From positions 1 to 32,330 of the forward strand of contig CALXWM010000017.1 in the NCBI GenBank assembly GCA_944392425.1: a stretch of DNA of 32,330 bases, in the 5' to 3' direction. Every line of letters begins with the position of its first letter. The stretch's first letter is position 1. Of this stretch, positions 21,421-30,348 are shown piece by piece. The notes beneath the pieces were generated by a model. That model made no database searches. It was not told where the DNA came from and worked only from the letters and a program-made list of their open reading frames with translations. The translations under genes were made by a program, and so were the position numbers. The stretch comes from an uncultured Clostridia bacterium. GTDB lineage: Bacteria > Bacillota > Clostridia > TANB77 > CAG-508.

Positions 21421-23370
21421 CTATTTCTCTTTATTATAATTCTCAATAATATCTCCAAGTGCATCTGAAAAATCTTGAAGCATTACTACTTTAATGTTAG
21501 GAGCTTTGCCAGAAATATAGTCATCAACAACTTGTTTTAATTTATACATATTATTAAGTTCTGGCAAAAGTATTTTTGCATTTTTGTTTGCTCTATCTGC
21601 AAGTTTTTCTTTTATTGTCACTATATCTTCATTACTTGCACAAGATATTCTTTGGAATATTTGATAAGGATCACTATATTTAAATATAGGTATATCCATA
21701 CATTCTTTGTCAAATAAGTCATAAAATTTTTCCATTTTCATCGGTATATTTTTAAATATAGTATCAGCTTTAATTCTATACATTTTATCTTTTAATTGAT
21801 TATTTAAATCTCTAAATCTATTTAATATTTCTTGCATTTCCGGCATATTTTCATCAAACGACATTTGTTTTATTTCTTCTTCTGCGTCCTCACAATATTC
21901 TGATGTAATTGATGATACATTCATGCCATTTAAAAATACACTGTTTATTGTTTGCATATCATAATCAACTAAACCTTTTTTTACAAAATACACAAAATAT
22001 GTGTATATCTTTATTAAATCTATAAGTTGTATTTCACCTTTTTTTACAGATTCTAGTACTTCAGAAATAACATTTGGAAATTGGTCATCTGATATTTTCC
22101 AATATTCTTCTGTAAGAAGTCTTTTGTAACCTGGTAATTTATCTGTATCAACTGTATTTATTATATCTTCCATGTCTTTTTTAAAAGTTTTCATGTCAAA
22201 TATTCTAGTTCTTACATATATTTCAATAAATTTGAAAAATCTATATTCTGTTTTAAAATTGTAGTAATAGTTATTATCAAATTCTTTTATATAGAATTGT
22301 CTATTATCCATGAAAACTCTTGAAGATACTACTAATGACTTATATTCTTCATTATCATTAATATTTACAAATTTATCTTTTGTAACTTTTCCTGCTTTAA
22401 TTTCAAAAGATACAGCTATTGTAAATATTAACATTGTTTGAAGAATTCTATTATTTGTATTTGGGTATGATTTATTAACCATATCCAATACCTTTTTGAA
22501 GTCATTTAAAGCGTGTTTTAAAATTCTTAAGTTCCTAGTACCACTTTTAATAAATGTTGAAACTATTAAATTTGTATTTTCTCTTAAAAATCTTATTAAA
22601 TCTCTATTGTTTTCATATCTTATTAGCAATCCATTAATAATATATGTAAACTCAGGTGCATATTCAAATGTTTCACCTATAAGTTTTTCTTTTATTCTTT
22701 CATAATCGTTTGCTTTGTCAAATACATTTTCAATAGTATCTTCTATTTTTTCAACCATTGGTTTATCTGTTGTAAGAAGTTTGTCTTCTTTGTCCAACAA
22801 ATATGTAGCAATAAATGTTTTCATTTCCAAATTGCTACTTTTTAATTTAGTAGAAAGTTCTTTTTCGTTGCAAATTATTATTGTTTTTATGTGGTCATGC
22901 TCCACGAAATTATTTATGTAACCCAATATATCTATAACGTCTACGTTAGCTCTCTCTAGGTCATCAAAGCATAGTACTTTGTCATCTGTTGAGAAAAAGT
23001 TTTCATAATCTATTTTATCTCCATTTTGAGTTACTCCAAAAAAGTTAGCCATATCTAGACCAGTTTTTGCATATTCTGGAATTATTGTTTGTCCATTGCT
23101 ATTCATATATCTTTTTAAATTTTTATCCATTAACTGTGTTGTTTCTATGAATATTTTTTTGCTTATTTCTTCTAGGTTTGATATACCATATAAAGACATA
23201 TAAATGGTTGTTAATTTTTTACCATTTACAGTCATATTTTCTATTCTATTTCTTATTTTGTGATTCCAAAAGTAGGTTTTACCACTTCCCCACTCACCAT
23301 TTATCATAATGGCATAGTCTGTGTAATCCGACCTTATGTAATCTAATATGCTTTCTACTAAATCATCCAT
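21421..23370 (-). CDS. KAP-like P-loop NTPase, possible defence protein
   Basis: A 649-residue protein with Walker A GEWGSGKT (25-32), only 24 residues from the N-terminus, and Walker B VLCFDDLER (132-140). The Walker A GEWGSGKT and DDLER/DDLDR Walker B resemble KAP-family NTPases. A sensor-1-like IIICNEKEL follows near 164-172. The remaining 450 residues look helical, carry no recognised domain and show no membrane segments, although many KAP proteins have a membrane insert. The ATG at 23370 is chosen over a TTG seven codons upstream because AAAGGA fits it. It lies between housekeeping genes (secG, comF) with no partner gene. KAP NTPases are accessory and some act against phage; a defence role here is inference only. 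Confidence 0.7.
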   Translation of the reverse strand: MDDLVESILDYIRSDYTDYAIMINGEWGSGKTYFWNHKIRNRIENMTVNGKKLTTIYMSLYGISNLEEISKKIFIETTQLMDKNLKRYMNSNGQTIIPEYAKTGLDMANFFGVTQNGDKIDYENFFSTDDKVLCFDDLERANVDVIDILGYINNFVEHDHIKTIIICNEKELSTKLKSSNLEMKTFIATYLLDKEDKLLTTDKPMVEKIEDTIENVFDKANDYERIKEKLIGETFEYAPEFTYIINGLLIRYENNRDLIRFLRENTNLIVSTFIKSGTRNLRILKHALNDFKKVLDMVNKSYPNTNNRILQTMLIFTIAVSFEIKAGKVTKDKFVNINDNEEYKSLVVSSRVFMDNRQFYIKEFDNNYYYNFKTEYRFFKFIEIYVRTRIFDMKTFKKDMEDIINTVDTDKLPGYKRLLTEEYWKISDDQFPNVISEVLESVKKGEIQLIDLIKIYTYFVYFVKKGLVDYDMQTINSVFLNGMNVSSITSEYCEDAEEEIKQMSFDENMPEMQEILNRFRDLNNQLKDKMYRIKADTIFKNIPMKMEKFYDLFDKECMDIPIFKYSDPYQIFQRISCASNEDIVTIKEKLADRANKNAKILLPELNNMYKLKQVVDDYISGKAPNIKVVMLQDFSDALGDIIENYNKEK

Positions 23371-23446
23371 TGTAATTTTCCTTTCTTTCAAATCTTATGT
23401 TTTTACATTATTTTTAACTTTCAAACTTTATAATTATATAAAGCTT

Positions 23447-24133
23447 TTAATTATAAACATCTTTTGCTAATGCAATAAATCCAATTTTATTTGTAGCTTT
23501 ACTTAGTGTTTTGATACATTCATTTGCAGTAGATCCTGTAGTGTAAATGTCATCAAGTAATAATAATTTTTTATTTTTAATTTTATCCACATTCTGAATT
23601 GCAAATATATTCTTTATGTCAATTTGCCTTTCTTTAGCTGTTTTTGTGCTTTGTGGCTTTATGTTTTTTGTTTTAACTAAACAATTTGTTTCAACTGGAA
23701 TTTCAAGCTTTCGAGCTATTAATTCAGTTTGATTATATCCACGCTCATTCATTCTTTTTTTATGTAGTGGAACTGGAATAATTATATCATAACTTTTCAA
23801 AATAGAATATATTTTTTTATTGTTTTTTATTAAATACGCAAAAGACTTTGACAAATAACTGCTATCCATGAATTTGTAATTAATTAAAAGATTTCTAATT
23901 ATGTCTTGGTATTTGTAGATAAAGATTTTTTGTACTCTTAAGTTGGCTTTATTGTCTTTATAACTAATCTTTTTTTCTGACATATAATTAAATAAAATGT
24001 CGTCTTTTTCTACTAAATTTATTTCAAATGGTTTTATTTTTTCTTCACACTCTTTGCAAATTGGTAAACCTATTTTTCCACAAACTCCACATTTTATAGG
24101 AAAAAATAAATTGAGGGCTTTTTCTAAAATCAT
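23447..24133 (-). CDS. comF: ComF family phosphoribosyltransferase-like protein
   Basis: A 228-residue ComF-type protein. An N-terminal zinc finger (C15-x2-C18, C27-x2-C30) is followed by a phosphoribosyltransferase fold with the PRPP loop LLLLDDIYTTGST (190-202). Central family motifs IPVPLHKKRMNERGYNQTE (119-137) are intact. ComF is needed for DNA uptake in competent bacteria and is thought to act on incoming single-stranded DNA; its exact reaction is unsettled. AAAGGA lies upstream of the start, and recD2 ends 27 bases upstream on the same strand, so the cyclophilin, recD2 and comF genes probably form one operon. No other competence genes are in the window. Confidence 0.92.
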   Translation of the reverse strand: MILEKALNLFFPIKCGVCGKIGLPICKECEEKIKPFEINLVEKDDILFNYMSEKKISYKDNKANLRVQKIFIYKYQDIIRNLLINYKFMDSSYLSKSFAYLIKNNKKIYSILKSYDIIIPVPLHKKRMNERGYNQTELIARKLEIPVETNCLVKTKNIKPQSTKTAKERQIDIKNIFAIQNVDKIKNKKLLLLDDIYTTGSTANECIKTLSKATNKIGFIALAKDVYN

Positions 24134-24160
24134 AAAAATTCCTTTCTGCCCCCAATTTTT

Positions 24161-26428
24161 CTATAAATTCTCTATTTTATATTTTAGTCCTGAGTTTCTT
24201 TGTTTTATTTTTTCATTGTTTATCATAAACTGAATAGTAAAAGGATTTCCTATCATTATTAACTTATCTTTTGCTCTTGTCATTCCTGTGTATAGTAAAT
24301 TTCTTGTGAGTAGCATTGGTGCTGCCTGATAAATAGGTATAATTACTGTTTGAAATTCACTTCCTTGTGATTTGTGTACTGTAATTGCAAATGAATGCTC
24401 TATTTGATCTAAGTCTTGATAACCGTAAAATGCAACTTTGTCATCATCAAATCTAATTTTTACTTCACCTGCTTCATCATCTATTTTTTCAATAACGCCC
24501 ATTTCTCCATTAAAAATTCCACTATTTATCTCACTTTTTCTTCTCCACATTATATCATAATTATTCTTAGTTTGCATTATTTTGTCGCCTTCTCTATATA
24601 TTACTTCTCCAAATTTCTTTTCGTTTTTAATGACACTTGCTGGATTAAATTTTTCTTGTATTAATTTATTTAAGTTTTTTGTTCCTAAATCTCCTTTTTT
24701 AGATGGCGTTATTATTTGTTCGTCTAAGTTGTATAATTCTAGTATTTTGTTTATTATTTGCATTGTAGATTTTTCTTGGATAAAGAAGAAATCGTTTCTA
24801 GTGACTGTTTGGCTTGCTAGTTTTGTTTCTCCTTGTGTTTTTGATCTATTTATTTGTGCAAAATCTTCATCTGTTTCACCATTTTGCAAATTTTCTAAAA
24901 AGTTTATTCCTTCATTAACTTTGTGGGAATTAACAATAATTTCACTTTGAAGAGCTTGTCTAAAGATTTTGTTAAGTCTTATATATGGTACTCTTTTTGA
25001 ATCTATTAAATCTTTTAAAACAACTCCTGGTCCTACTGATGGAAGTTGGTCTGTATCTCCTACTAGCACAAGCTTTGTTCCTTTAAATAATGCTTTTACA
25101 ACATAATTCATCAAGAATATGTCTACCATTGACATTTCATCTATTATAACTACATCTGCGTCAATTGGTGTTACATCTAAATCTGGGTCAGGCTTTTCGT
25201 CTGAAACTTTTCCTATTTCCAATAGTCTATGTAATGTACTTGCTTCTTCTCCAGTTGCCTCTGTCATTCTTTTAGCGGCTCTACCGGTTGGAGCACAAAG
25301 AACTACTTTTTTACCTCTTGACTTATATATGTCTATAATTGTTTTTATTATAGTTGTTTTACCTGTACCAGGTCCACCGGTTATAATGCATACATTATTG
25401 TCATTTACCATTTTTACCGCTTCTACTTGTTTTTCAGATAATTCTAATGAAGTAGCTTTTTCAGTTTTTTCTAATTCTTTATTAAAGTTTGATATTCTTT
25501 TTATATTATCTGCCTGCTCTAATCCCAGAATTCTTTGTGCAATATTTAACTCAGTTTTGTAATAATCAATTAAATAAATCCAAGTTTGTATACACAATTC
25601 TGTTTTGCCATTTGTGGTAGCTATTTCTTCTCTTTCCTCTATTTTTATTTGTTCTTTTACTCTTAAATCTTTTATTCCATCTAACACATCATCTTCTGAA
25701 ACTCGTAAGAGCTTGGTTACAAATGTTATTAAATTTGCTTCTAATACACAACTATGTCCATTATATGTAGCTAAGTTAAGTCCATGTCTAATACCAGCGT
25801 CCACTCTCTTTAGGTTGTTTCTTTCCACACCTAAATCTAAAGCCATTTTATCTATTTGTGAAAAATCTACTTTCACGCCAAGTTCGCTTAAAACATATGG
25901 GTCATTTTCAACAATAGATATTGTATTAGCCCCCAATTTTTTGTAAATTGTATTAGCACTTTGAGGACCTATACCAAACTTTTCTAAAAATCCTACTATT
26001 TGCCACAACTCCCAATTAGCAACAAAACTTTCATTAATTTCTTCTGCCTTTTTCTTAGTAATACCTTTAATTTCTGTAAGTCTATCTGGATCAGCTTTTA
26101 ATACCTCAACTGTCTCTTCTCCAAACTTTTTTATTATTTTTTTTGCAGTTGCAGGGCCAACACCTTTTACAATACCATTTGACAAATATTTTTCCAGAGC
26201 ATCTAAGGTTTCGGGCATTATTTTTTCAAAAGTTTCAACTTTAAATTGGTCCCCATAATCTGGATGAGTAACAAATTTTCCAATGATTTTAAGGCTATCA
26301 CCTTTTTGTACAAAAGGTAAATAGCCTACTATAGTTGTATCAGCTGACTCCATATCAAATGTAGCAATTGTATATCCGTTTGTTTCGTTTTTATATATTA
26401 TATCTTGTACAGTTCCTTTAAGCTCCAT
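24161..26428 (-). CDS. recD2: ATP-dependent RecD2-like DNA helicase
   Basis: A 755-residue superfamily 1B helicase moving 5' to 3' on single-stranded DNA, used in repair outside RecBCD. An N-terminal OB-like part is followed by helix-hairpin-helix repeats (VKGVGPATAKKI near 88-99; TEIKGITKKKAEEI; FGIGPQSANTIYKK). Then come the helicase motifs: GGPGTGKTT (351-359), DEMSMVD (430-436), GDTDQLPSVGPG, the SH3-type pin region, TVHKSQGSEF and YTGMTRAKDKL. Length is typical of RecD2. AAAGGA lies upstream of the ATG. Gaps of 13 bases to the cyclophilin gene and 27 to comF indicate an operon. The frame is intact. Confidence 0.95.
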   Translation of the reverse strand: MELKGTVQDIIYKNETNGYTIATFDMESADTTIVGYLPFVQKGDSLKIIGKFVTHPDYGDQFKVETFEKIMPETLDALEKYLSNGIVKGVGPATAKKIIKKFGEETVEVLKADPDRLTEIKGITKKKAEEINESFVANWELWQIVGFLEKFGIGPQSANTIYKKLGANTISIVENDPYVLSELGVKVDFSQIDKMALDLGVERNNLKRVDAGIRHGLNLATYNGHSCVLEANLITFVTKLLRVSEDDVLDGIKDLRVKEQIKIEEREEIATTNGKTELCIQTWIYLIDYYKTELNIAQRILGLEQADNIKRISNFNKELEKTEKATSLELSEKQVEAVKMVNDNNVCIITGGPGTGKTTIIKTIIDIYKSRGKKVVLCAPTGRAAKRMTEATGEEASTLHRLLEIGKVSDEKPDPDLDVTPIDADVVIIDEMSMVDIFLMNYVVKALFKGTKLVLVGDTDQLPSVGPGVVLKDLIDSKRVPYIRLNKIFRQALQSEIIVNSHKVNEGINFLENLQNGETDEDFAQINRSKTQGETKLASQTVTRNDFFFIQEKSTMQIINKILELYNLDEQIITPSKKGDLGTKNLNKLIQEKFNPASVIKNEKKFGEVIYREGDKIMQTKNNYDIMWRRKSEINSGIFNGEMGVIEKIDDEAGEVKIRFDDDKVAFYGYQDLDQIEHSFAITVHKSQGSEFQTVIIPIYQAAPMLLTRNLLYTGMTRAKDKLIMIGNPFTIQFMINNEKIKQRNSGLKYKIENL

Positions 26429-26441
26429 TTTTTCCTTTCTT

Positions 26442-27380
26442 TTAATATCCGTACATTTGAGACATATACCATGAATTTATATCAAATGGTTCTCTTGTTT
26501 CTGGCATACCATAATTAATACCATAAGTTTCAACTCTAATACTTGTTATTACTGGTGGGTTTACTGGTCTATCTTGAGTAAGTTCACTGTTTGAATCTGT
26601 TTGTGTTTCTCTTGTTTCTACTTCTACACTCGCAATTTTATCTACTACATCCATTCCTTCTGTAACCTTACCAAATGCTGCATATAATCCATCTAGACTA
26701 TCAGTCGAATCTTCGGTTGTTATGAAGAATTGGCATGATGCTGAATTATATCCTTCTGTTGCTAAACTAGCACTATAACTACTATAGTCACTTCTTGCCA
26801 TTGAAATAACTCCTCTTTCATGTTTTAGAGTATTGTTATTGTCTCCATTAGCAATGAATTCACCAGTTATTGTGTATTCTTCATCAGAGTCCTGTCCTAA
26901 ATCTTTTAGAGTAGCATTTCCTGTTCCGTCTCCATTAGGGTCTCCACCTTGTATCATAAAATCTGGTATTGTTCTATGGAATGTAAGTCCATCATAAAAT
27001 CCATTATTAGCTAAAGCTATAAAATTTGCTACTGTTTCTGGTGCATAATTTGGATAAAGTTCTACTTTTATTGTTCCAAAATTTTCTATTTCTATTGTAG
27101 CAAGAGGATTTTGTACATAAAAGTTTTGCTTTTTTATTATTGTATTAGTAACATATGCTATTAATCCTAAAACTAGTATTATTGCTATAATGGTTGCTAC
27201 AAATTTGATTTTTGTATATTCTCTATTATTTTCAGAAGTTTTAGCTTTTTCTGACTTTTTATTTGCTTTTTCTAGTTTAGCTTTTGCCTTTGCTTCTTTT
27301 TTCTCTGCTTTTGAAATTTTAGTTTTTGCGTTTACTTTCTCTTCATTTTTTGTTTCATTCTTTTTTGTATCTTTACTCAT
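26442..27380 (-). CDS. Membrane-anchored cyclophilin-type peptidyl-prolyl isomerase
   Basis: A 312-residue protein with three parts: a highly charged Lys/Glu/Ala-rich cytoplasmic tail (about 1-57), one membrane helix (about 59-82) and an external cyclophilin domain (about 92-300). The domain shows ETVANFIALANNGFYDG, LTFHRTIPDFMIQGGDPNG and the SCQFFIT and LDGLYAAFGKV strands, so the prolyl isomerase site is present. Such exported foldases help fold secreted proteins. The charged tail is longer than usual and low in complexity. AAGGA lies upstream of the ATG, and a promoter lies at 27426-27454. It is the first gene of the unit with recD2 and comF, although the functional link is not obvious. 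Confidence 0.93.
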   Translation of the reverse strand: MSKDTKKNETKNEEKVNAKTKISKAEKKEAKAKAKLEKANKKSEKAKTSENNREYTKIKFVATIIAIILVLGLIAYVTNTIIKKQNFYVQNPLATIEIENFGTIKVELYPNYAPETVANFIALANNGFYDGLTFHRTIPDFMIQGGDPNGDGTGNATLKDLGQDSDEEYTITGEFIANGDNNNTLKHERGVISMARSDYSSYSASLATEGYNSASCQFFITTEDSTDSLDGLYAAFGKVTEGMDVVDKIASVEVETRETQTDSNSELTQDRPVNPPVITSIRVETYGINYGMPETREPFDINSWYMSQMYGY

Positions 27381-27425
27381 AATATGTATCCTTCCTTGTC
27401 TTTTACATCCTCTTTTAACAAAAGT

Positions 27426-27454
27426 ATTCTATCACAGAATTTATGAATTATCAA
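27426..27454 (-). promoter_or_regulatory. Promoter of the cyclophilin-recD2-comF unit
   Basis: On the minus strand TTGATA (27449-27454) and TAGAAT (27426-27431) are separated by 17 bp, about 46 bp upstream of the cyclophilin start. Confidence 0.65.
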
Positions 27455-27521
27455 CGCTATTTTTTCTTATTTTTTAATATATTTTCAATATTAGTTTTAA
27501 AAGATGGAATTTCTATTTTCC

Positions 27522-28586
27522 TTACCCAATCAAATTATCAAACAAAAACTGCTCCTGCATTCTCTTTAATGATCTTTTAATAGTTCTAGCTCTTATTTCT
27601 CCAATACCATCAACTGCATCTAGTTCTTCTATATTTGCTTGTAATAAATTTTGAAAAGATTTAAACTTTTTAACTAAATTATCCACTATATTACTTGGCA
27701 TTCTTGGAATTTTACTAAGTATTCTATATCCTCTTGTATATACACTAACTTCATCATAACTGTCTTGAGCTGTAAATCCAAGTGCTTTAGCTACATTTGT
27801 TGAAATCATAAGTTCTTCATGAGTCATATTTTGTATTTTTTCTAATGCTTTATCTGCATTTTTACCTTTAACATAATCTTTTATAATTAGTTCAACTTCT
27901 TCATTTATGCCATCTGTTAATTCTTCTAATTGCATTTCTATTAGTCTTCCATCTGTACCTAATTCATAAATTGCTCTTTCAACTTCATCAACTACTTGCA
28001 TAAGCATTCCTGCTCTTTGCAATGTTTCTATAACAATTTGAAGTGTAACAATATCATTAAATTCATATTCATTAAGTAAGTTAAGCCTGTTGTCCAATAC
28101 TTTTTTATATTTTTCAACTGTCTGAAGAGCTTGATTTGCTTCTGATGCTACTCTTGATGTATCTTCTAATACATAACGATTGTTTCCTTGATAAATTGTT
28201 ATTATTCCTCTTCTTTGAGAAATACTAATTACAATATTTCCTGTTTGTTTTGCAACACGTTCAGCTGTTCTATGCCTTGTACCTGTTTCTTGAGTAGGAA
28301 TTGATTGTGAAGGAACTAATTGAGTATTGGCAAACAATATTTTTTTCAAATCTGAACTCAATATAATTGCTCCGTCCATTTTTGCTAATTCATAAAGTCT
28401 CGCAGATGTGTAGTCAACATCAATATTGAATCCACCATCAACTAAATCCATTACTTCTTTGTTTTCGCCAATTACTATTAAAGCACCAGTTTTGGCTTTT
28501 AATATATTTTCTAGACCTTCTCTAATAGGTGTACCCGGTGCTATAAGTTTTAAAATGTTAATAAAATCATTTTCTTTAATTGCCAT
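27522..28586 (-). CDS. disA: DNA integrity scanning diadenylate cyclase DisA
   Basis: A 354-residue protein that makes cyclic di-AMP from two ATP and scans DNA for branched lesions, delaying sporulation when damage is found. The N-terminal DAC domain (about 1-140) has DGA (71-73) and GTRHRTAER (102-110). A helical linker and a C-terminal helix-hairpin-helix DNA-binding part (DAVDGIGEIRARTIKRS) follow. Residues and length match the octameric DisA class. The ATG at 28586 is preferred over one three codons upstream, which falls on the ribosome binding site AAAGG itself. radA lies upstream with a 130-bp gap, the standard neighbour whose product interacts with DisA. Confidence 0.95.
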   Translation of the reverse strand: MAIKENDFINILKLIAPGTPIREGLENILKAKTGALIVIGENKEVMDLVDGGFNIDVDYTSARLYELAKMDGAIILSSDLKKILFANTQLVPSQSIPTQETGTRHRTAERVAKQTGNIVISISQRRGIITIYQGNNRYVLEDTSRVASEANQALQTVEKYKKVLDNRLNLLNEYEFNDIVTLQIVIETLQRAGMLMQVVDEVERAIYELGTDGRLIEMQLEELTDGINEEVELIIKDYVKGKNADKALEKIQNMTHEELMISTNVAKALGFTAQDSYDEVSVYTRGYRILSKIPRMPSNIVDNLVKKFKSFQNLLQANIEELDAVDGIGEIRARTIKRSLKRMQEQFLFDNLIG

Positions 28587-28716
28587 TGAATTCATCCTTT
28601 CAGCTATAATTTAATATATTTTAGACTTTTGTTTTTTATTTTATTAACAAGTACCTTATTATTACTCCATTAGTTTTTCAAATTAATTTTACTATTTTAC
28701 TTATCTAAATTTTTTT

Positions 28717-30084
28717 CTATTTAATCTCAACTGCTCTTAAAGCATCATTTATATTTCTGACACCTATTATATCTAAATTATACTTATTTTTCAATAGTTT
28801 TTTGTTATTTTCTGGTATAATGCACCTTTTAAATCCTAGTCTTTCTATTTCCTTTAATCTTTTATCTATTAAATTTACACTTCTTATTTCTCCAGTAAGT
28901 CCAACTTCTCCAATAACAGCTATATCTTTAGGTATACTAATGTTCTTAAAGCTTGATGCTACAACTAATGCAATGCCCAAATCTGCTGATGGTTCATTTA
29001 TTCTCATTCCACTCACAACATTTAAGTAAACATCTTGGTTACCGAGCGCTAGGTTTGCCCTTTTTTCTAACACTGCTATTAATAATGCCAGTTTATTAAA
29101 ATCCACGCCATTTGCAGTCCTTTTAGGTATACCATAAACACTCATTGTAGTTAATGCTTGTACTTCTACTAAAAGTGGTCTTGTACCTTCAATTGTACAT
29201 ATTATAACCGAACCAGAATATTTATCGCTACCTTCTGAAATTAGAATTGATGATGGGTTTGTTACTTCTATCATTCCTTCATTTTGCATTTCAAACATTC
29301 CAACTTCATTGGTAGAACCAAATCTATTTTTTACGCTTCTAACAATTCTGTATGAAAAATATCTTTCACCTTCTATGTATAAAACCGTATCAACCATGTG
29401 CTCAAGCACTCTTGGTCCTGCTATATTTCCATCTTTAGTTACGTGTCCAATTATAATTGTAGTTATTTGATTTTGTTTACAAACTCTCATTATTCTTGAA
29501 GTTATTTCTCTTACTTGGCTTACAGTTCCCGGAGCTGAGGTTATTTCTGAAGAATACATTGTTTGAATAGAGTCTATTACTACAAGTTTTGGATCCATAG
29601 ATGTAATTTCTGTATCTATTGCATCAATATCAGTTTCACCCAAAAACATAATATTATCACTATTTATGCCTAATCTATCTGCTCTTAGTTTAACCTGTTC
29701 TGCTGACTCTTCTCCTGAAACGTATAAAACTTTTGAATCTGGTCCTAAGCTTGCTATTTTATTACATAATTGTAAAATTAATGTAGACTTACCAATACCG
29801 GGTTCACCGCCAACCAAGACTAAAGAGCCTTTGACTAAACCTCCTCCTAAAACTCTGTCTAGTTCTTGGTACCCAGTTTGAACTCTTATAGCTTCTTTGC
29901 CTTCTACATTTTTAAGCAAAGTTGGTTTTGCTGCTGTTTTTTGCTTTCCATCTGTTCCTACAATTTTTTGCTCTTTTTCTTCATAAAATGTATTCCACTC
30001 ATTACACGCTGGACATTTACCAAGCCATTTAGGTGATTCATACCCACATGAGCTACAAACAAAAATTGTCTTTGCTTTCGCCAT
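28717..30084 (-). CDS. radA: DNA repair protein RadA
   Basis: A 455-residue RecA-like helicase that promotes branch migration in recombination and repair. An N-terminal zinc finger (C10-x2-C13, C24-x2-C27 in CSSCGYESPKWLGKCPAC) is followed by the RecA-fold core with GGEPGIGKST (92-101), the RadA-specific KNRFG (252-256) and a Lon-protease-like C-terminal domain (NVVSGMRINEPSADLGIA). The frame is open 28 codons further up into repeat DNA, but AAAGGATG before the ATG at 30084 and the zinc finger's position fix the start. A 249-bp repeat element directly precedes it, so its promoter may lie inside that element or upstream of the glycosidase gene. Confidence 0.96.
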   Translation of the reverse strand: MAKAKTIFVCSSCGYESPKWLGKCPACNEWNTFYEEKEQKIVGTDGKQKTAAKPTLLKNVEGKEAIRVQTGYQELDRVLGGGLVKGSLVLVGGEPGIGKSTLILQLCNKIASLGPDSKVLYVSGEESAEQVKLRADRLGINSDNIMFLGETDIDAIDTEITSMDPKLVVIDSIQTMYSSEITSAPGTVSQVREITSRIMRVCKQNQITTIIIGHVTKDGNIAGPRVLEHMVDTVLYIEGERYFSYRIVRSVKNRFGSTNEVGMFEMQNEGMIEVTNPSSILISEGSDKYSGSVIICTIEGTRPLLVEVQALTTMSVYGIPKRTANGVDFNKLALLIAVLEKRANLALGNQDVYLNVVSGMRINEPSADLGIALVVASSFKNISIPKDIAVIGEVGLTGEIRSVNLIDKRLKEIERLGFKRCIIPENNKKLLKNKYNLDIIGVRNINDALRAVEIK

Positions 30085-30099
30085 TTTAACATCCTTTCT

Positions 30100-30348
30100 T
30101 TTTACGATGGGGACGGTCCTTTTCGTAAAATAATATATATTTAAAGCACACAATATACTTCTTTCCATTTTAGTGAAATGGAGCGGACAGCAAAATACTC
30201 AATTATGTCTTGTTCTCTGTAGCGAAGTGAGAACGTGCGAGCGCTGAGTGAGCATTTTGCGAACGAACCGCGAAGTAAAATAGGAAAGAACGTATATTGT
30301 GGCTTTGTTAGAAAATATTTTACGAAAAGGATCGTCCTCATCGTAAAA
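30100..30348. mobile_element. MITE-like element bounded by the palindromic repeat units
   Basis: About 249 bp with imperfect terminal inverted repeats of roughly 70 bases. Each end begins with a 33-bp unit (30099-30131 and 30317-30349) of the intergenic repeat family. Similarity runs inward through CACAATATAC and TTCTTTCC on both arms. The interior is richer in G and C (GTAGCGAAGTGAGAACGTGC around 30219-30238) and forms further small palindromes. No protein of its own is supported; a 75-codon frame across it appears spurious. No clear target duplication was seen. The left end stops about 8 bases before the radA ribosome binding site and the right end touches the glycosidase stop codon, so it fills the whole gap between the two genes. 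Confidence 0.65.

Noticed and set aside
30085-30168. N-terminal extension of RadA
   Set aside because: It is translated from repeat-element DNA; the zinc finger and ribosome site place the start at 30084.
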